Assembly: GCF_016918765.2 (NCBI RefSeq)
Contig: NZ_CP092104.1
Location: forward strand, 1,240,001-1,304,000
DNA: 64,000 nt
From: Flagellatimonas centrodinii
GTDB taxonomy: Bacteria; Pseudomonadota; Gammaproteobacteria; Nevskiales; Nevskiaceae
Reading direction: 5' to 3'
The notes beneath the pieces are model-generated. The model ran no database searches. It worked only from the letters and a program-made list of their open reading frames with translations, and was not told where the DNA came from. A program made the translations under genes and the position numbers. This document shows, piece after piece, positions 48,980 through 58,638 of this stretch (position 1 is the first letter of the stretch; each line of letters opens with the position of its first letter).

Positions 48980-49510
48980 TCACTCGGACAGCGCCAGCAC
49001 GGCCGGGCGTTTCACCCAGCCGCCGAAGCCATCGGGCACGATCTCGCTGAGCTGGACCTGATTTTCGTCAATTGCGACGATCTCGCCGTAGTTCTGGCCC
49101 ATGTGGTTGCCTCGCGTGACGCGGTGAATGATGCCGTCGGGCGCGCGGATCAGTGCGGAAACGCGGCCCTCGTAAAGAATGGTGCCCAGCATCCGCATGC
49201 CGTCCAGCGGAAACTCCTCCAGCGGCTCCTTGTTGCGGTTGATGTTGGGCTTCAGGCCGGCGTCGGCGAGAAAGCCGTCGTCGCCCTGTTCCGGCTCGAC
49301 TGGCAGGAACGGGTCCGGCCGGTCGCCGGCGACATAGGTGAAGCTCTCGAACTGCTTGACCTGCGGGATCGGTTCGATCTGGCGGCTCTTGCGACTCTTC
49401 ACCTCGGCGACGTAAGCCTCGAGGTCGTCCATGCTGCGGCTGCAGCCCCCGAGCCCAAGGCTGGCGACGAGCAGCGCGCCGATCAATGGCAGTGACAGGT
49501 GACGGCTCAT
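48980..49510 (-). CDS. pilP: Type IV pilus assembly lipoprotein PilP
   Basis: The 176-residue lipoprotein has a lipobox LGGC (Cys23), a disordered linker around EAYVAEVKSRKSRQ, and a C-terminal beta domain (MRMLGTILYEGRVSALIRAP, NHMGQNYGEIVAIDENQVQLSEIV) that binds PilQ. The start overlaps the pilO stop in TGATG. It links the secretin to the inner-membrane PilN/PilO complex. Confidence 0.95.
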   Translation of the reverse strand: MSRHLSLPLIGALLVASLGLGGCSRSMDDLEAYVAEVKSRKSRQIEPIPQVKQFESFTYVAGDRPDPFLPVEPEQGDDGFLADAGLKPNINRNKEPLEEFPLDGMRMLGTILYEGRVSALIRAPDGIIHRVTRGNHMGQNYGEIVAIDENQVQLSEIVPDGFGGWVKRPAVLALSE

Positions 49511-50181
49511 CAGCGACGCCCCCGCTTGGCCGGCCGTTTGGCCGCTTCCTGCTCGGCAATTTCCTCGTCGTCGAGATACCGATAGGTCTTGGCGATCGCC
49601 TGCATCCGCAGGTTGCCGGAGGTAATGCTGGCGCCGCGACGTCCGGCGTCGGCCGGCTTGATGTCGACGTTTTCAATGGTGACGATGCGGGGCAGCGCGG
49701 CGATGCCGCTGACGAACTCGCCCATCTCATGGTACGAGCCGATCACCACGATCTGATTCGGCAGCTCCGCATAGAAGTCCTTCGGCACTTCGCCAGCCGG
49801 CCGGAACAGCTCCTCCTCCAGACTGGAGGCGACGCGTGTCTGCGAAATGTCGTTCAGCAGGTTGGCCACCTCTGTCTTGCTGGGCAGCTGCCGCAGCATG
49901 GAGCCAAAGGAGCGCTCCATTTCGGCCAACTGGTCCTTGTAAGCGTCGAGGTTGGCGACCTTGCGCTGCTTGGTTTCAAATTCGGTGCGCAGCTTTGCCT
50001 CGGTAGCCTGCTCGACCTTCAACTGTTCGAGCTGCGGCTTCACCAGGAAAAACCAACTGGCGGTGATGATGGCGGCGGCGAGAATGACGATGGCACCGAT
50101 CCGCGCATACAGCGGCCAGGCGCCGGGATTCTGCGGGTCGAGGGACTGCAGTTCCTCGAAGATGTCTTGCGCGCTCTTCAT
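49510..50181 (-). CDS. pilO: Type IV pilus inner-membrane protein PilO
   Basis: The 223-residue protein has one transmembrane helix (ARIGAIVILAAAIITASWFFLV, about 25-46), a coiled coil (LEQLKVEQATEAKLRTEFE), and a ferredoxin-like periplasmic domain with PNQIVVIGSYHEMGEFVSGIAALPRI. It pairs with PilN. The start overlaps pilN by four bases. The C-terminal tail is long and basic (AKRPAKRGRR), a little unusual. Confidence 0.95.
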   Translation of the reverse strand: MKSAQDIFEELQSLDPQNPGAWPLYARIGAIVILAAAIITASWFFLVKPQLEQLKVEQATEAKLRTEFETKQRKVANLDAYKDQLAEMERSFGSMLRQLPSKTEVANLLNDISQTRVASSLEEELFRPAGEVPKDFYAELPNQIVVIGSYHEMGEFVSGIAALPRIVTIENVDIKPADAGRRGASITSGNLRMQAIAKTYRYLDDEEIAEQEAAKRPAKRGRR

Positions 50182-50759
50182 TCCGCGCCCTCCTCGTCGG
50201 CCGTGTTCGCCGCCTTGGTCAGGCTCTTCACCTGCAGGGTGAACTGGCTCGCCCGGCTGCTGCGCCCTCCTTCACCGGTCTTGATCACCACCAATCGCGG
50301 ATCGGCGAACCACGGCGACGCATCGAGATTCTTCATGTAGGCGGATACCCGCCCGTTGGATTCTGCGACCCCGTCGATGGTCACCTGCGTGCCCTGCTGG
50401 CGCAGCCCGGTCAGGGTGATGCCCTCGGGCAGGGTATTCACCACCTCGTCGAAGAAATGGACGGTCGCAGAGCGACTGGATTGCAGTGACTCGATCACCC
50501 GCATCCGGGCCAGCAGGTTTTCCTTGGTGCGCTCGAGATCCTGGATCTCCTTGATCTTCTGATCGATCTCGGTGATCTGCTGTTTGAGGTAGTTGTTGCG
50601 CGCTTTCTGGTGGTCGACCGCACCACTGGAGATGAAGTAGCCGGCCGCGCCGACTGCAGCCGCGGCAAATGCACCGAGAGCCAACAGGGTGAGGAACTGC
50701 TGCTTGCGCTGGGCGCGCCGTTCAGCGCGCCAGTCGAGCAGGTTGATCCGTGTTGCCAC
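50178..50759 (-). CDS. pilN: Type IV pilus inner-membrane protein PilN
   Basis: The 193-residue protein has the invariant short cytoplasmic peptide INLLDWRAERRAQR (residues 5-18) that docks into PilM, a transmembrane helix (FLTLLALGAFAAAAVGAAGYFI), a coiled coil and a periplasmic ferredoxin-like domain (LPEGITLTGLRQQGTQVTIDGVA). It follows pilM by three bases. Confidence 0.96.
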   Translation of the reverse strand: MATRINLLDWRAERRAQRKQQFLTLLALGAFAAAAVGAAGYFISSGAVDHQKARNNYLKQQITEIDQKIKEIQDLERTKENLLARMRVIESLQSSRSATVHFFDEVVNTLPEGITLTGLRQQGTQVTIDGVAESNGRVSAYMKNLDASPWFADPRLVVIKTGEGGRSSRASQFTLQVKSLTKAANTADEEGAE

Positions 50760-50762
50760 GCC

Positions 50763-51851
50763 TCAGCCCTCCTCGTCGTCGAAGGCCCGCAACGCCAGGC
50801 CACAGGCGAGCAGCAGGGAAGATTCGTCGCGGCCCAGCAGGTTGGGCTTGGCACGCGAGGTCACCGACAGCGTGTTGAACGGCTTGGCCACCACGGTCGG
50901 AATGCGCAACCGCCCTTCGATAAAGCGGTCAACCTCGGGGATCTGGGCGCAGCCTCCGGCCAGGATCAGCTGGTCGACGCTGGTGTACTGCGACGCGGCC
51001 GAAAAGAAAAACTGCAGACCACGGTCAATCTGCTGCGTCATGTCGGCCAGAAACGGTTCGAGCACGTCGGCAGCGTAGTTGTCGGGCAGGCTGCTGGTGC
51101 GCTTGGCACGCCCGGCCTCCTCGTAGGACATGCCGAAGGTCCGCATGATGTCTTCGGTCAACTGCTTGCCACCGAAGGCGGTGTCGCGGGCATAGACCGT
51201 CTTGAGGTCATGCAACATGAGCATGGAGGTGCTGCTGGCGCCCATGTCGATCACCGCGATGGTCTGTTCACGGCCGCCATTGGGCATCTGGTGGGTCAGC
51301 AGGCGGCAGGCGCTTTCCAGCGCGTAACTCTCGATGTCGACCACCCGCGGCCGCAAGCCGCCCATCTGCACGGCGGAACAGCGGCTTTCCACCTGCTCTT
51401 TGCGGCAGGCGGCCAGCAATACGTCGACCAGCTCACCGCCACTGGCGCTCGGGGCCACCACCTGGAAATCGATGGCCACTTCTTCAATCGGGTAGGGGAT
51501 GTACTGGTCGGCTTCTGCACGGATCTGCTGTTCCATGTCGTCATCCTTCAGGAAGGACGACATCTGCACGACCTTGGTGATCACCGCCGGACCGGCCACC
51601 GCGACCGCGGCGGCGCGGGTTCGGGTCCCAGCCTTGGCGACAGCACGCTGGATGGCTTCGCCGACAATCTGTGGCTCGGCCACTTGTTTGTCGATGACAG
51701 CATTGGGCGGCAGCGCTTCGACCGCATAGGCCAGCACTTCGAAACCTGACCCCTTGCGGCCGAGTTCGAGCAGCTTTACCGAGCTGGAACTGATGTCCAA
51801 CCCGACCAGTGCTTCGCTTCCCCCGCCGAACAGCTTCTGCTTGATGGACAT
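50763..51851 (-). CDS. pilM: Type IV pilus actin-like ATPase PilM
   Basis: The ATG at 51851 gives 362 residues. The FtsA/actin-like fold has LVGLDISSSSVKLLEL (near 16-31), AVIDMGASSTSMLMLHDLKTVYARD (phosphate 2, near 196-220) and ILAGGCAQIPEVDRFIEGR (adenosine region). It binds PilN from the cytoplasm. It is the first gene of pilMNOPQ-aroKB-dgt and is divergent from the PBP1A gene with about 170 bases between. Confidence 0.96.
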   Translation of the reverse strand: MSIKQKLFGGGSEALVGLDISSSSVKLLELGRKGSGFEVLAYAVEALPPNAVIDKQVAEPQIVGEAIQRAVAKAGTRTRAAAVAVAGPAVITKVVQMSSFLKDDDMEQQIRAEADQYIPYPIEEVAIDFQVVAPSASGGELVDVLLAACRKEQVESRCSAVQMGGLRPRVVDIESYALESACRLLTHQMPNGGREQTIAVIDMGASSTSMLMLHDLKTVYARDTAFGGKQLTEDIMRTFGMSYEEAGRAKRTSSLPDNYAADVLEPFLADMTQQIDRGLQFFFSAASQYTSVDQLILAGGCAQIPEVDRFIEGRLRIPTVVAKPFNTLSVTSRAKPNLLGRDESSLLLACGLALRAFDDEEG

Positions 51852-52023
51852 AACGCCCCTCGCGCACCCTTTCGCTGAGACCGTGCGCGCCCCAAGTGGC
51901 GTTTGACACGGCGACCCGTAATATAGCCGAACGGCTTTCCAATGCAACTCGAAGTTTGTTTCGCAAATACCTGATGCCACAACATAAGATTCGATTTCTC
52001 CCCCGCTGTCCGGTGCGCGCGTC

Positions 52024-54372
52024 GTGAGCGGTGGCTTTCGGCTGACCCGCGGCTGGGGGCTGTTGGTGTCGCTGTTGGCGGGGCTGACGCTGATCGTGCT
52101 GGCCACCGCCGGCGTCGTCGTACAGCAGGTCCGGGCGGGCTTGCCGCCTGTCGACAGCCTTCGCGAGCTGCAGCTTTCGGAGCCGCTGCGGGTCTATGCC
52201 CGCGATGGTCAGCTGATCGGTGAATTCGGCTCGGAGCGCCGAGCCCTGCTGCGCTTCGATCAATTGCCGCGGCAGCTGATCGGAGCCTTCGTGGCCGCCG
52301 AGGACCAGCGCTTTTTTGCGCATGGCGGAATCGATCTGATGGGCCTGGCGCGAGCCGCCGTCAACCTGATCATGACGGGCGAAAAGGCGCAGGGTGGCAG
52401 CACCATCACCATGCAACTTGCGCGAAACGTGTTTCTCAGCAGCGAGAAAACCTATACCCGCAAGTTCCGCGAAATTCTCCTCGCCCAGGCGATCGAGGCC
52501 GAGCTCGACAAGTCCGAGATCCTCGAGCTCTATCTGAACAAAATCTACCTTGGCGAGCGCGCCTATGGCGTCGGTGCGGCCGCAAGGGTCTACTTCAATG
52601 CCGACGTGGAGGCCCTGAGCCTGTCTCAGGCGGCAACGCTGGCCGGTCTGCCCAAGGCGCCCTCCCGCGACAACCCCATCGCCAATCCGGAACGGGCCCG
52701 CGACCGCCGCGATTACGTTCTCGGACGGATGCATGACGCCGGCTTCATCGACGCGGCCACGCTGGCCGCGGCGCGCGCCGAACCGATGGTGGTCAGCCCG
52801 TATCGGCCGACGCTCGATGTCGACGCCCACTACGCCGTCGAGATGGTGCGGGCGCTGGTGGTGGAACGCTTCGGCGAGGCGGCCTATACCGATGGGCTGC
52901 GCGTCATCACCACGCTGGACGGTCGCGAACAGGCGGCGGCCGTGATGGCAGTGCGTGACGGCTTGATGGCATACGAGGAACGCCATGGTTGGCGGGGGCC
53001 CGAGCAGCGGCTCGATACCGGTGACCCGGCGCAATGGGACGCTGCGCTGACGGCAGGGCCACGCTGGGCAGAATTGGTCCCGGCGGTGGTGACTGCCATT
53101 GGTCCCGAGGAAGCGACCCTGCATACCCTGGAGGGCGAGCAACGCCTTCCGGCCGCTGGCTGGGCCTGGGCGAAGCTGGACGCCAAGCGCGCACTGCAGC
53201 GCGGCGATCTGATTCGCATCCGCCGCAGCGGCGACCGTTGGCGGCTGGCGCAGGTGCCGGAGGCACAGGCGGCCTTCGTGGCGCTGGATCCCGCCAACGG
53301 CGAGGTCCGCGCCCTGGTGGGCGGTTACGATTTCTTTGCCGCCAAGTTCAACCGGGTGGTTCAGGCGCGCCGGCAGGCCGGGTCCAGCTTCAAGCCGTTT
53401 CTCTACGCCGCTGCCCTGCAAGCCGGCTTTACCCCCGCCTCGGTGGTGCTGGATGCGCCGGTGGTGTTCGATGATCCGGCGCTGGAATCGACCTGGCGCC
53501 CGCAGAACTACAGTGGCAAGTTCTACGGCCCCACCCGACTACGCGAGGCCCTGGTGCACTCGCGCAACCTGGTGTCGATCCGCCTGTTGCAGGCGGTCGG
53601 CTTCGACCAGGCCCGGCAGACCGCAGCGGCCTTCGGCTTGCCGATCGAAAGGCTGCCACGTGACCTGACGATGGCACTCGGCAGCGCGGTATTTACCCCG
53701 ATGGAGATGGCTCAGGCCTTCGGATCGCTCGCCAATGGTGGCTATGAAGTGGTCCCGCGGCTGATTCTTCGGGTCGAGACCCTGTCCGGCGAAGTGCTGT
53801 GGTCGCCCCCGCGGGTTGAGGTCTGCACCGCCTGTGACGACCCCGAGGCCCGCGCTGCGCTGCCGCCGGACCTGCGCGCCGCGGCGCAGCGGGTACCGGC
53901 GCCGGTCGCCTGGCTGGTAGCCGACATGCTGCGCGACGTGACCCGCCGCGGCACCGGGGCCAAGGTTCGCGAGCTTGGCCGCGACGACCTGGGCGGCAAG
54001 ACCGGCACCACCAACGACGAAACCGATGCCTGGTTCGCCGGCTTCAACACCGCCCGCGTCGGCGTGGCCTGGGTCGGCTTCGACCAACCGCGACCGCTGG
54101 GTCGGGGTGAAGTGGGTGGGCGGGCAGCACTGCCGATCTGGATGGACTACATGCGGGTCGCGCTGAAGGATGTTCCTGAACGGATCCCGCCACCGCCCGC
54201 GGATGTGGTGAGCGTTCGCATTGATCCCGAAACCGGCCTGCTGGCGCGTCCCGGTGATCCCGATGCACGCTTCGAGTACGTCCAGCGCGACCACCTGCCC
54301 GATGCCAGCCCGACGCAGGCCCCCGCCTCGGCGCCCGGCGGTCCGGGAGACGGTGTCGGCGACCTGTTCTGA
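52024..54372 (+). CDS. mrcA: Penicillin-binding protein 1A (bifunctional)
   Basis: The 782-residue class A PBP begins at GTG 52024. It has a membrane anchor (WGLLVSLLAGLTLIVLATAGVVV), a GT51 glycosyltransferase with catalytic Glu in VAAEDQRFFAHGGID (near 92) and GGSTITMQLARN, an OB-like insert, and the transpeptidase with SSFK (nucleophile Ser454), SRN in VHSRNLVSIR and KTGTT (Lys659). It polymerises and cross-links peptidoglycan. Next to pilMNOPQ is its usual place. Confidence 0.96.
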   Translation: MSGGFRLTRGWGLLVSLLAGLTLIVLATAGVVVQQVRAGLPPVDSLRELQLSEPLRVYARDGQLIGEFGSERRALLRFDQLPRQLIGAFVAAEDQRFFAHGGIDLMGLARAAVNLIMTGEKAQGGSTITMQLARNVFLSSEKTYTRKFREILLAQAIEAELDKSEILELYLNKIYLGERAYGVGAAARVYFNADVEALSLSQAATLAGLPKAPSRDNPIANPERARDRRDYVLGRMHDAGFIDAATLAAARAEPMVVSPYRPTLDVDAHYAVEMVRALVVERFGEAAYTDGLRVITTLDGREQAAAVMAVRDGLMAYEERHGWRGPEQRLDTGDPAQWDAALTAGPRWAELVPAVVTAIGPEEATLHTLEGEQRLPAAGWAWAKLDAKRALQRGDLIRIRRSGDRWRLAQVPEAQAAFVALDPANGEVRALVGGYDFFAAKFNRVVQARRQAGSSFKPFLYAAALQAGFTPASVVLDAPVVFDDPALESTWRPQNYSGKFYGPTRLREALVHSRNLVSIRLLQAVGFDQARQTAAAFGLPIERLPRDLTMALGSAVFTPMEMAQAFGSLANGGYEVVPRLILRVETLSGEVLWSPPRVEVCTACDDPEARAALPPDLRAAAQRVPAPVAWLVADMLRDVTRRGTGAKVRELGRDDLGGKTGTTNDETDAWFAGFNTARVGVAWVGFDQPRPLGRGEVGGRAALPIWMDYMRVALKDVPERIPPPPADVVSVRIDPETGLLARPGDPDARFEYVQRDHLPDASPTQAPASAPGGPGDGVGDLF

Positions 54373-54392
54373 CCCCCGGAGGCGATGGCGGC

Positions 54393-54977
54393 ATGGATAC
54401 CGAGCTGGTCGATACCGCCGCCCGCATCTATTGCGAGCACCAGCTGACCGATTACCGGTTGGCCAAGCTGCGGGCCTTCGAGGCGCTGGGCTGCCGGCCG
54501 GGCACGCCGCTACCTGACAATGCCGCGATTCAGGCCGCCATCATTGACTACCAGCGGCTGTTCGGCGGCGAACCCTACCGCCAACACCTGCAAGCGATGC
54601 GGCGCACTGCCGTCGAGGCGATGAAGCTGCTCACCGATTTCAGCCCGCGCCTGGTCGGCGGCGCAGTCAGTGGCGCGGTCACGCCACAGCATCGCGTGCA
54701 GCTACACGCCTTCGCCGACCCGCAAGAGCTGGTTGACCTGTTCCTGTTCGACCGCGGCATTCCCTTCGTCGACGGTGGCCGTCGCTACCGCGACCGCAAT
54801 GGCCGGGTACTCGACATTCCCCTGGTGCAGCTCGAAGCCGATCAGGTCGGCGTCGATATCGCGGTGTTTCCCCTCGATGGCCTGCGCCAGGCGCCGATCT
54901 CGCCACTCGACAACCGGCCGTTCCGACGGTTGACGCGGGAACAGGTCGAGGCGCTGTTGTCAGGGCCCCCGGCATGA
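54393..54977 (+). CDS. Conserved hypothetical protein
   Basis: The 194-residue protein shows no signal peptide or membrane helix. It has a helical N-terminal half (LTDYRLAKLRAFEALG, AIIDYQRLFGGEPYRQHLQAMRRTAVEAM) and an alpha/beta C-terminal half with DFSPRLVGGAVSGAV, HAFADPQELVDLFLFDRGIPF and VDIAVFPLDGLR. The LVGGAVSG...HAFAD pattern hints at a minimal nucleotidyltransferase-like fold but lacks a clear GS-x-D active site. It follows the PBP1A gene by 20 bases. Confidence 0.7.
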   Translation: MDTELVDTAARIYCEHQLTDYRLAKLRAFEALGCRPGTPLPDNAAIQAAIIDYQRLFGGEPYRQHLQAMRRTAVEAMKLLTDFSPRLVGGAVSGAVTPQHRVQLHAFADPQELVDLFLFDRGIPFVDGGRRYRDRNGRVLDIPLVQLEADQVGVDIAVFPLDGLRQAPISPLDNRPFRRLTREQVEALLSGPPA

Positions 54978-54978
54978 C

Positions 54979-55004
54979 AAAGGCCCGCCAGAAGGCGGGC
55001 CTTT
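54979..55004. terminator. Bidirectional terminator hairpin
   Basis: AAAGGCCCGCC pairs perfectly with GGCGGGCCTTT around AGAA. It lies between the convergent ends of the hypothetical gene and gltA and should stop transcription from both sides. Confidence 0.85.
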
Positions 55005-55024
55005 GGGTCACCGCTGGCGCTTCC

Positions 55025-56320
55025 TCAGCGCTGGGCGATCGGTGACACGTCCCGCAGCGGCGCGCCGGTGTAGACCTGCCGCGGACGGGCGATACGCATC
55101 GTCGGGTCGGAGATCATCTCGATCCAGTGGGCCACCCAGCCAACCGTGCGGGCAATGGCGAACATCGGCGTGAACATGTTCACCGGAATGCCCAGCGCCT
55201 TGTAGATGATGCCCGAGTAGAAATCGACGTTCGGGTAGAGCTTGCGCTCGCGGAAGTAGTCGTCCGACAGGGCGATCTCCTCGAGCTTCATCGCCAGTTC
55301 CAGTTGCGGATCGTTTTCCTTTCCGAGGTGCTTGAGCACCTTGTGGCAATGCTCGCGGATGATGGTCGCGCGCGGGTCGAAATTCTTGTAAACGCGGTGG
55401 CCGAAGCCCATCAGTCTCACGCCGCTGTTCTTGTCCTTCACCTTGTCCATGAAGCCCTGGACCTGGCTGACATCGCCGATCTCACCCAGCATCTTCAGCA
55501 CCGCTTCGTTGGCGCCGCCGTGCGCCGGGCCCCACAGCGCGGCGATGCCGGAAGCGATGGCGGCGTAGGGGTTGCAGCCGGTGGACCCGGCCATGCGGAC
55601 GGTGGAAGTGGAGGCATTCTGTTCATGGTCGGCGTGCAGGATGAACAGCACGTCGAGCGCCTTGGCTGCCACCGGATCAACGTGATACGGCTCGGCCGGC
55701 ACCGCAAACATCATATGCAGCAGGTTGGAACAGTAGTCCAGGTGATTCTGCGGGTACATGAACGGCTGCCCGACGTACCGCTTGTAGGCCGCAGCGGCGA
55801 TGGTCGGAATCTTGGCGATCATGCGGTGCGCGAAGATCTCGCGGTGCCGCGGGTCCTTGTTGTTGGTGGTGTCGTGGTAGAAGGCTGAGAGCGAACCCAC
55901 CACCCCGGTCAACATCGCCATCGGGTGCGCGTCGTAGCGGAACCCACCGAAGAACCCCTTGAGGGATTCGTTGATCATGGTGTGGCGACGGATGTTCTGG
56001 TCGAAATCCTCCAGCTGGGCAGCATTGGGGAGCTCGCCGTGGAGAATCAGGTAGGCCACTTCGACAAACGAGCAGTGCTGCGCGAGCTGGTCGACCGGGT
56101 GACCGCGGTACAGCAGCACGCCTTCATCCCCGTCGATGTAGGTGATCGAGGATTGCGTCGAACAGGTCGAGCTGAACCCGGGATCGTAGGTGAACACACC
56201 CGACTTGCCATACACCTTGCCGACATCGAGGCCGACCGGGCCGAGGGTGCCCGAGACGGCCGGGAGCTCGATCTTTTCCCCGGTAGCGTCGTTGACCAGG
56301 CTGTAGTTGGGCGTACTCAT
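55025..56320 (-). CDS. gltA: Citrate synthase (type II, hexameric class)
   Basis: The ATG at 56320 gives 431 residues. The N-terminal domain has [23 protein letters not shown], and the catalytic triad is His in DHEQNAST (near 266), His in [10 protein letters not shown] (near 308) and Asp in [13 protein letters not shown]-flanked NVDFYSG (near 365). This length and the N-terminal extension fit the NADH-sensitive gammaproteobacterial type. It condenses acetyl-CoA and oxaloacetate. The 262-base upstream space is likely its promoter. Confidence 0.96.
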   Translation of the reverse strand: MSTPNYSLVNDATGEKIELPAVSGTLGPVGLDVGKVYGKSGVFTYDPGFSSTCSTQSSITYIDGDEGVLLYRGHPVDQLAQHCSFVEVAYLILHGELPNAAQLEDFDQNIRRHTMINESLKGFFGGFRYDAHPMAMLTGVVGSLSAFYHDTTNNKDPRHREIFAHRMIAKIPTIAAAAYKRYVGQPFMYPQNHLDYCSNLLHMMFAVPAEPYHVDPVAAKALDVLFILHADHEQNASTSTVRMAGSTGCNPYAAIASGIAALWGPAHGGANEAVLKMLGEIGDVSQVQGFMDKVKDKNSGVRLMGFGHRVYKNFDPRATIIREHCHKVLKHLGKENDPQLELAMKLEEIALSDDYFRERKLYPNVDFYSGIIYKALGIPVNMFTPMFAIARTVGWVAHWIEMISDPTMRIARPRQVYTGAPLRDVSPIAQR

Positions 56321-56583
56321 CTCAGGTAATCCTCTTGTCATTCGTAAAAGGCGCGGGATGTCGGGACACCCGACGCGGCGCACGCGGAATTTCGCCGACG
56401 GCCGCAGCCATCGTGATGCTGATTCAGGGGTCCAGCGTGCGCGGAAGGCCGCTTTTCCGCCCGCAAGGATAGCGAGTTTTACCCACCCGCTGCCAGCACC
56501 CCCGGGCCCGATCCATCATTCTTTGCCGGTTTTCGGGTGTTACCGACCTGCAAGGGCCATGCCCGATCGCCGCGGCCGCCCAT
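56321..56583. other. gltA upstream region
   Basis: No gene is seen in these bases. On the minus strand a TTGCAG block near 56550 and a TATCCT block near 56465 could be promoter parts, but their spacing is not convincing. A perfect GTCGGGACACCCGAC hairpin (56359-56373) lies in the likely leader. Confidence 0.35.
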
Positions 56584-56609
56584 AAAAAAACCGAGCCTGA
56601 GGCTCGGTT
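56584..56609 (-). terminator. Intrinsic terminator of rpmE2
   Basis: AACCGAGCC and GGCTCGGTT form a 9-bp stem with TGA/TCA loop, followed on the minus strand by seven T residues, 20 bases after the rpmE2 stop. Confidence 0.92.
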
Positions 56610-56628
56610 CTTGATGTCCGCAGGGCGA

Positions 56629-56871
56629 TCAGCCGCCGTAACGCTTGCGGAACTTGTCGATACGACCACCGGTATCCGACACCGTGCGCTTGCCGGTATA
56701 GAACGGGTGCGACTTCGACGAGGTATCGAGCGTCACCAGCGGATACTCCTTGCCGTCTTCCCAGGTGATGCGTTCCTTGCTCTTCAGGGTCGAGCGCACG
56801 CGGAAGGTGAAGTCCGCGGAAGCGTCCTTGAACACCACGTAATCATACTGGGGGTGAATACCGTCTTTCAT
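56629..56871 (-). CDS. rpmE2: 50S ribosomal protein L31, type B
   Basis: The 80-residue protein begins [18 protein letters not shown] and has [26 protein letters not shown] at the end. It lacks the CxxC zinc motif of type A L31, so it is the zinc-independent paralogue often induced when zinc is short. The ATG at 56871 is the only sensible start. It is divergent from dnaA across about 165 bases. Confidence 0.95.
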   Translation of the reverse strand: MKDGIHPQYDYVVFKDASADFTFRVRSTLKSKERITWEDGKEYPLVTLDTSSKSHPFYTGKRTVSDTGGRIDKFRKRYGG

Positions 56872-56950
56872 GGGAATCGTCGCTGGTCGACACAACAGGG
56901 GCGCGGAGATTACAGCAGCCCACGGATCGCTGCAAGCCGTCAGTCCGGCC

Positions 56951-56959
56951 TGTGGATAA
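56951..56959. promoter_or_regulatory. DnaA box upstream of dnaA
   Basis: TGTGGATAA is a perfect reverse-orientation DnaA box. It lies about 80 bases before the dnaA ATG and could let DnaA repress its own gene. Confidence 0.75.
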
Positions 56960-57036
56960 GCCAACACGGCGGGCGTACACTTCGGCGCCGGGTTTCTGCC
57001 CGGGTGCTCGTTTACACCACACCCGACCCGATCCCC

Positions 57037-58404
57037 ATGTCCAACGAGGAACTCTGGCGCCGCTGTATCGCCTGGCTAGAAGCCGAACTCCCGGATCGCG
57101 ACCTCAGCACCTGGATCCGGCCGCTGCAGCCGGTGGTCACCAGCGACCGTCTGCTGCTGCTGGCGCCCAACCGTATCGTTCTGGATCGGGTCCGGACCGA
57201 ATACCTGTCGTCCATCAATCGCGCGCTGCGGGCCTCCAGCCCTGATAGCCCGTTGACGGTCGAGCTGGCCGTCGGCGCAGCCGGCCGACCCGAATCGGCG
57301 CCGACGCCGACACCCGTCAGCGATGAGGCCAACGCGAACAGCCCGATGATCGCGCCCGCTGAAGATGACACCCCGGCCGGCTATGTCGCCCGACTGGATG
57401 CGCGCTACACCTTCGCGTCCTTTATTGAAGGCAAGTCCAATTCGCAGGCTCGAGCGGCCGCCCAGCACGTCGTGGAAACCCCGGGGACCGCCTACAACCC
57501 ACTTCTCATCTATGGTGAATCCGGTCTCGGCAAGACGCACCTGATGCACGCCGTCGGCAACACCATCCTGACGGCCAACCCACAAGCGAGGATCGCCTAC
57601 CTGGGCGCCGAGCAATGGCTCAACCAGATGGTGGCCGCGATTCGCCACGGCAAGCAGGACGCTTTCAAGCTCTACTACCGTTCGGTGGACGCCCTGTTGA
57701 TCGACGACATCCACTTCTTTGCCCACAAGGAGCGGACCCAGGAGGAGTTCTTTCACACCTTCAACGCGCTGATCGACGGTCGTCGTCAGATCGTGCTGAC
57801 CTGTGATCGCTACCCCAAAGATGTCGACGGCATCGACGATCGGCTGAAATCCCGCTTCACCTGGGGCCTGGCCGTGGCAGTGGAACCACCGGACCTCGAG
57901 ACCCGCGTCGCCATTCTGCTGTCAAAGTCGGAACAGGTCCGCATGCGCCTGCCGGAGGACGTCGCGTTTTTCGTCGCGCAACGGATCCGTTCCAACGTGC
58001 GCGAGCTGGAGGGCGCATTGCATCGGCTTTCGGCGAGTGCGCGGCTGCGCGGCGAACCGCTGACCGTCGACTTCGCCCGCGCCACCTTGCGCGACATGCT
58101 GGCCGCTTACGAACGCTTGGTGACGATGGACAACATCAAACGTACGGTCGCCGGCTACTACAACATTCGGGTCACCGATCTGTCGTCGCCGCGCCGGACG
58201 CGGTCGCTGGCCAGGCCGCGGCAGATCGCCATGGCATTGTCGAAAGAGCTGACACAGCATAGTCTCCCCGAGATCGGTGAAGCCTTCGGCAAGGATCACA
58301 CGACGGTGTTGCATGCCTGCCGCAAAGTGGCTGAACTCCGAAACGAGGATGCGAAAATTCGCGAGGACTACGAAATTCTGCATCGGCAGTTGGGATTTGC
58401 ATAA
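57037..58404 (+). CDS. dnaA: Chromosomal replication initiator DnaA
   Basis: The ATG at 57037 gives 455 residues. Domain I is 1-80, a linker runs to about 125, and the AAA+ domain has Walker [13 protein letters not shown] (about 165), Walker [10 protein letters not shown] and sensor [10 protein letters not shown]. The DNA-binding domain has [20 protein letters not shown] and [12 protein letters not shown]. The segment before DHTT reads EAFGK rather than the common AFGGR, one residue short. ESG instead of the usual GxG in the P-loop is also less common. It binds the boxes in the adjacent oriC. Confidence 0.97.
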   Translation: MSNEELWRRCIAWLEAELPDRDLSTWIRPLQPVVTSDRLLLLAPNRIVLDRVRTEYLSSINRALRASSPDSPLTVELAVGAAGRPESAPTPTPVSDEANANSPMIAPAEDDTPAGYVARLDARYTFASFIEGKSNSQARAAAQHVVETPGTAYNPLLIYGESGLGKTHLMHAVGNTILTANPQARIAYLGAEQWLNQMVAAIRHGKQDAFKLYYRSVDALLIDDIHFFAHKERTQEEFFHTFNALIDGRRQIVLTCDRYPKDVDGIDDRLKSRFTWGLAVAVEPPDLETRVAILLSKSEQVRMRLPEDVAFFVAQRIRSNVRELEGALHRLSASARLRGEPLTVDFARATLRDMLAAYERLVTMDNIKRTVAGYYNIRVTDLSSPRRTRSLARPRQIAMALSKELTQHSLPEIGEAFGKDHTTVLHACRKVAELRNEDAKIREDYEILHRQLGFA

Positions 58405-58638
58405 GGTGTGGATGGCAGCAGGGACAAGTACGTGAACAATTCGGTGATCAACCTGTGGATAAAGTTGTTCCACGGGTTGTCCACAGGTCGTCGGCGGTCT
58501 TACCCGCAGGCTGAGGTCTATTGAAAGTTAAAGTAAGTTCTTGAATTAAATAAATAAATTTAAGTTACCCACAGAAGTGACGCTTGCCTACTACTAACAA
58601 GTAGAAGCTTCTTACAACATCATTATTCAGTGATCGCC
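58405..58638. other. oriC: Probable origin of replication (oriC)
   Basis: The dnaA-dnaN gap holds a perfect DnaA box (TGTGGATAA, 58454-58462), close matches TTGTCCACA (58477-58485) and TTACCCACA (58565-58573), a weaker TTACCCGCA (about 58506), and an A+T-rich unwinding region at about 58518-58565 (ATTAAATAAATAAATTTAAG). No gene lies here. This box cluster next to an A+T-rich stretch between dnaA and dnaN is the standard bacterial origin arrangement. Confidence 0.85.
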
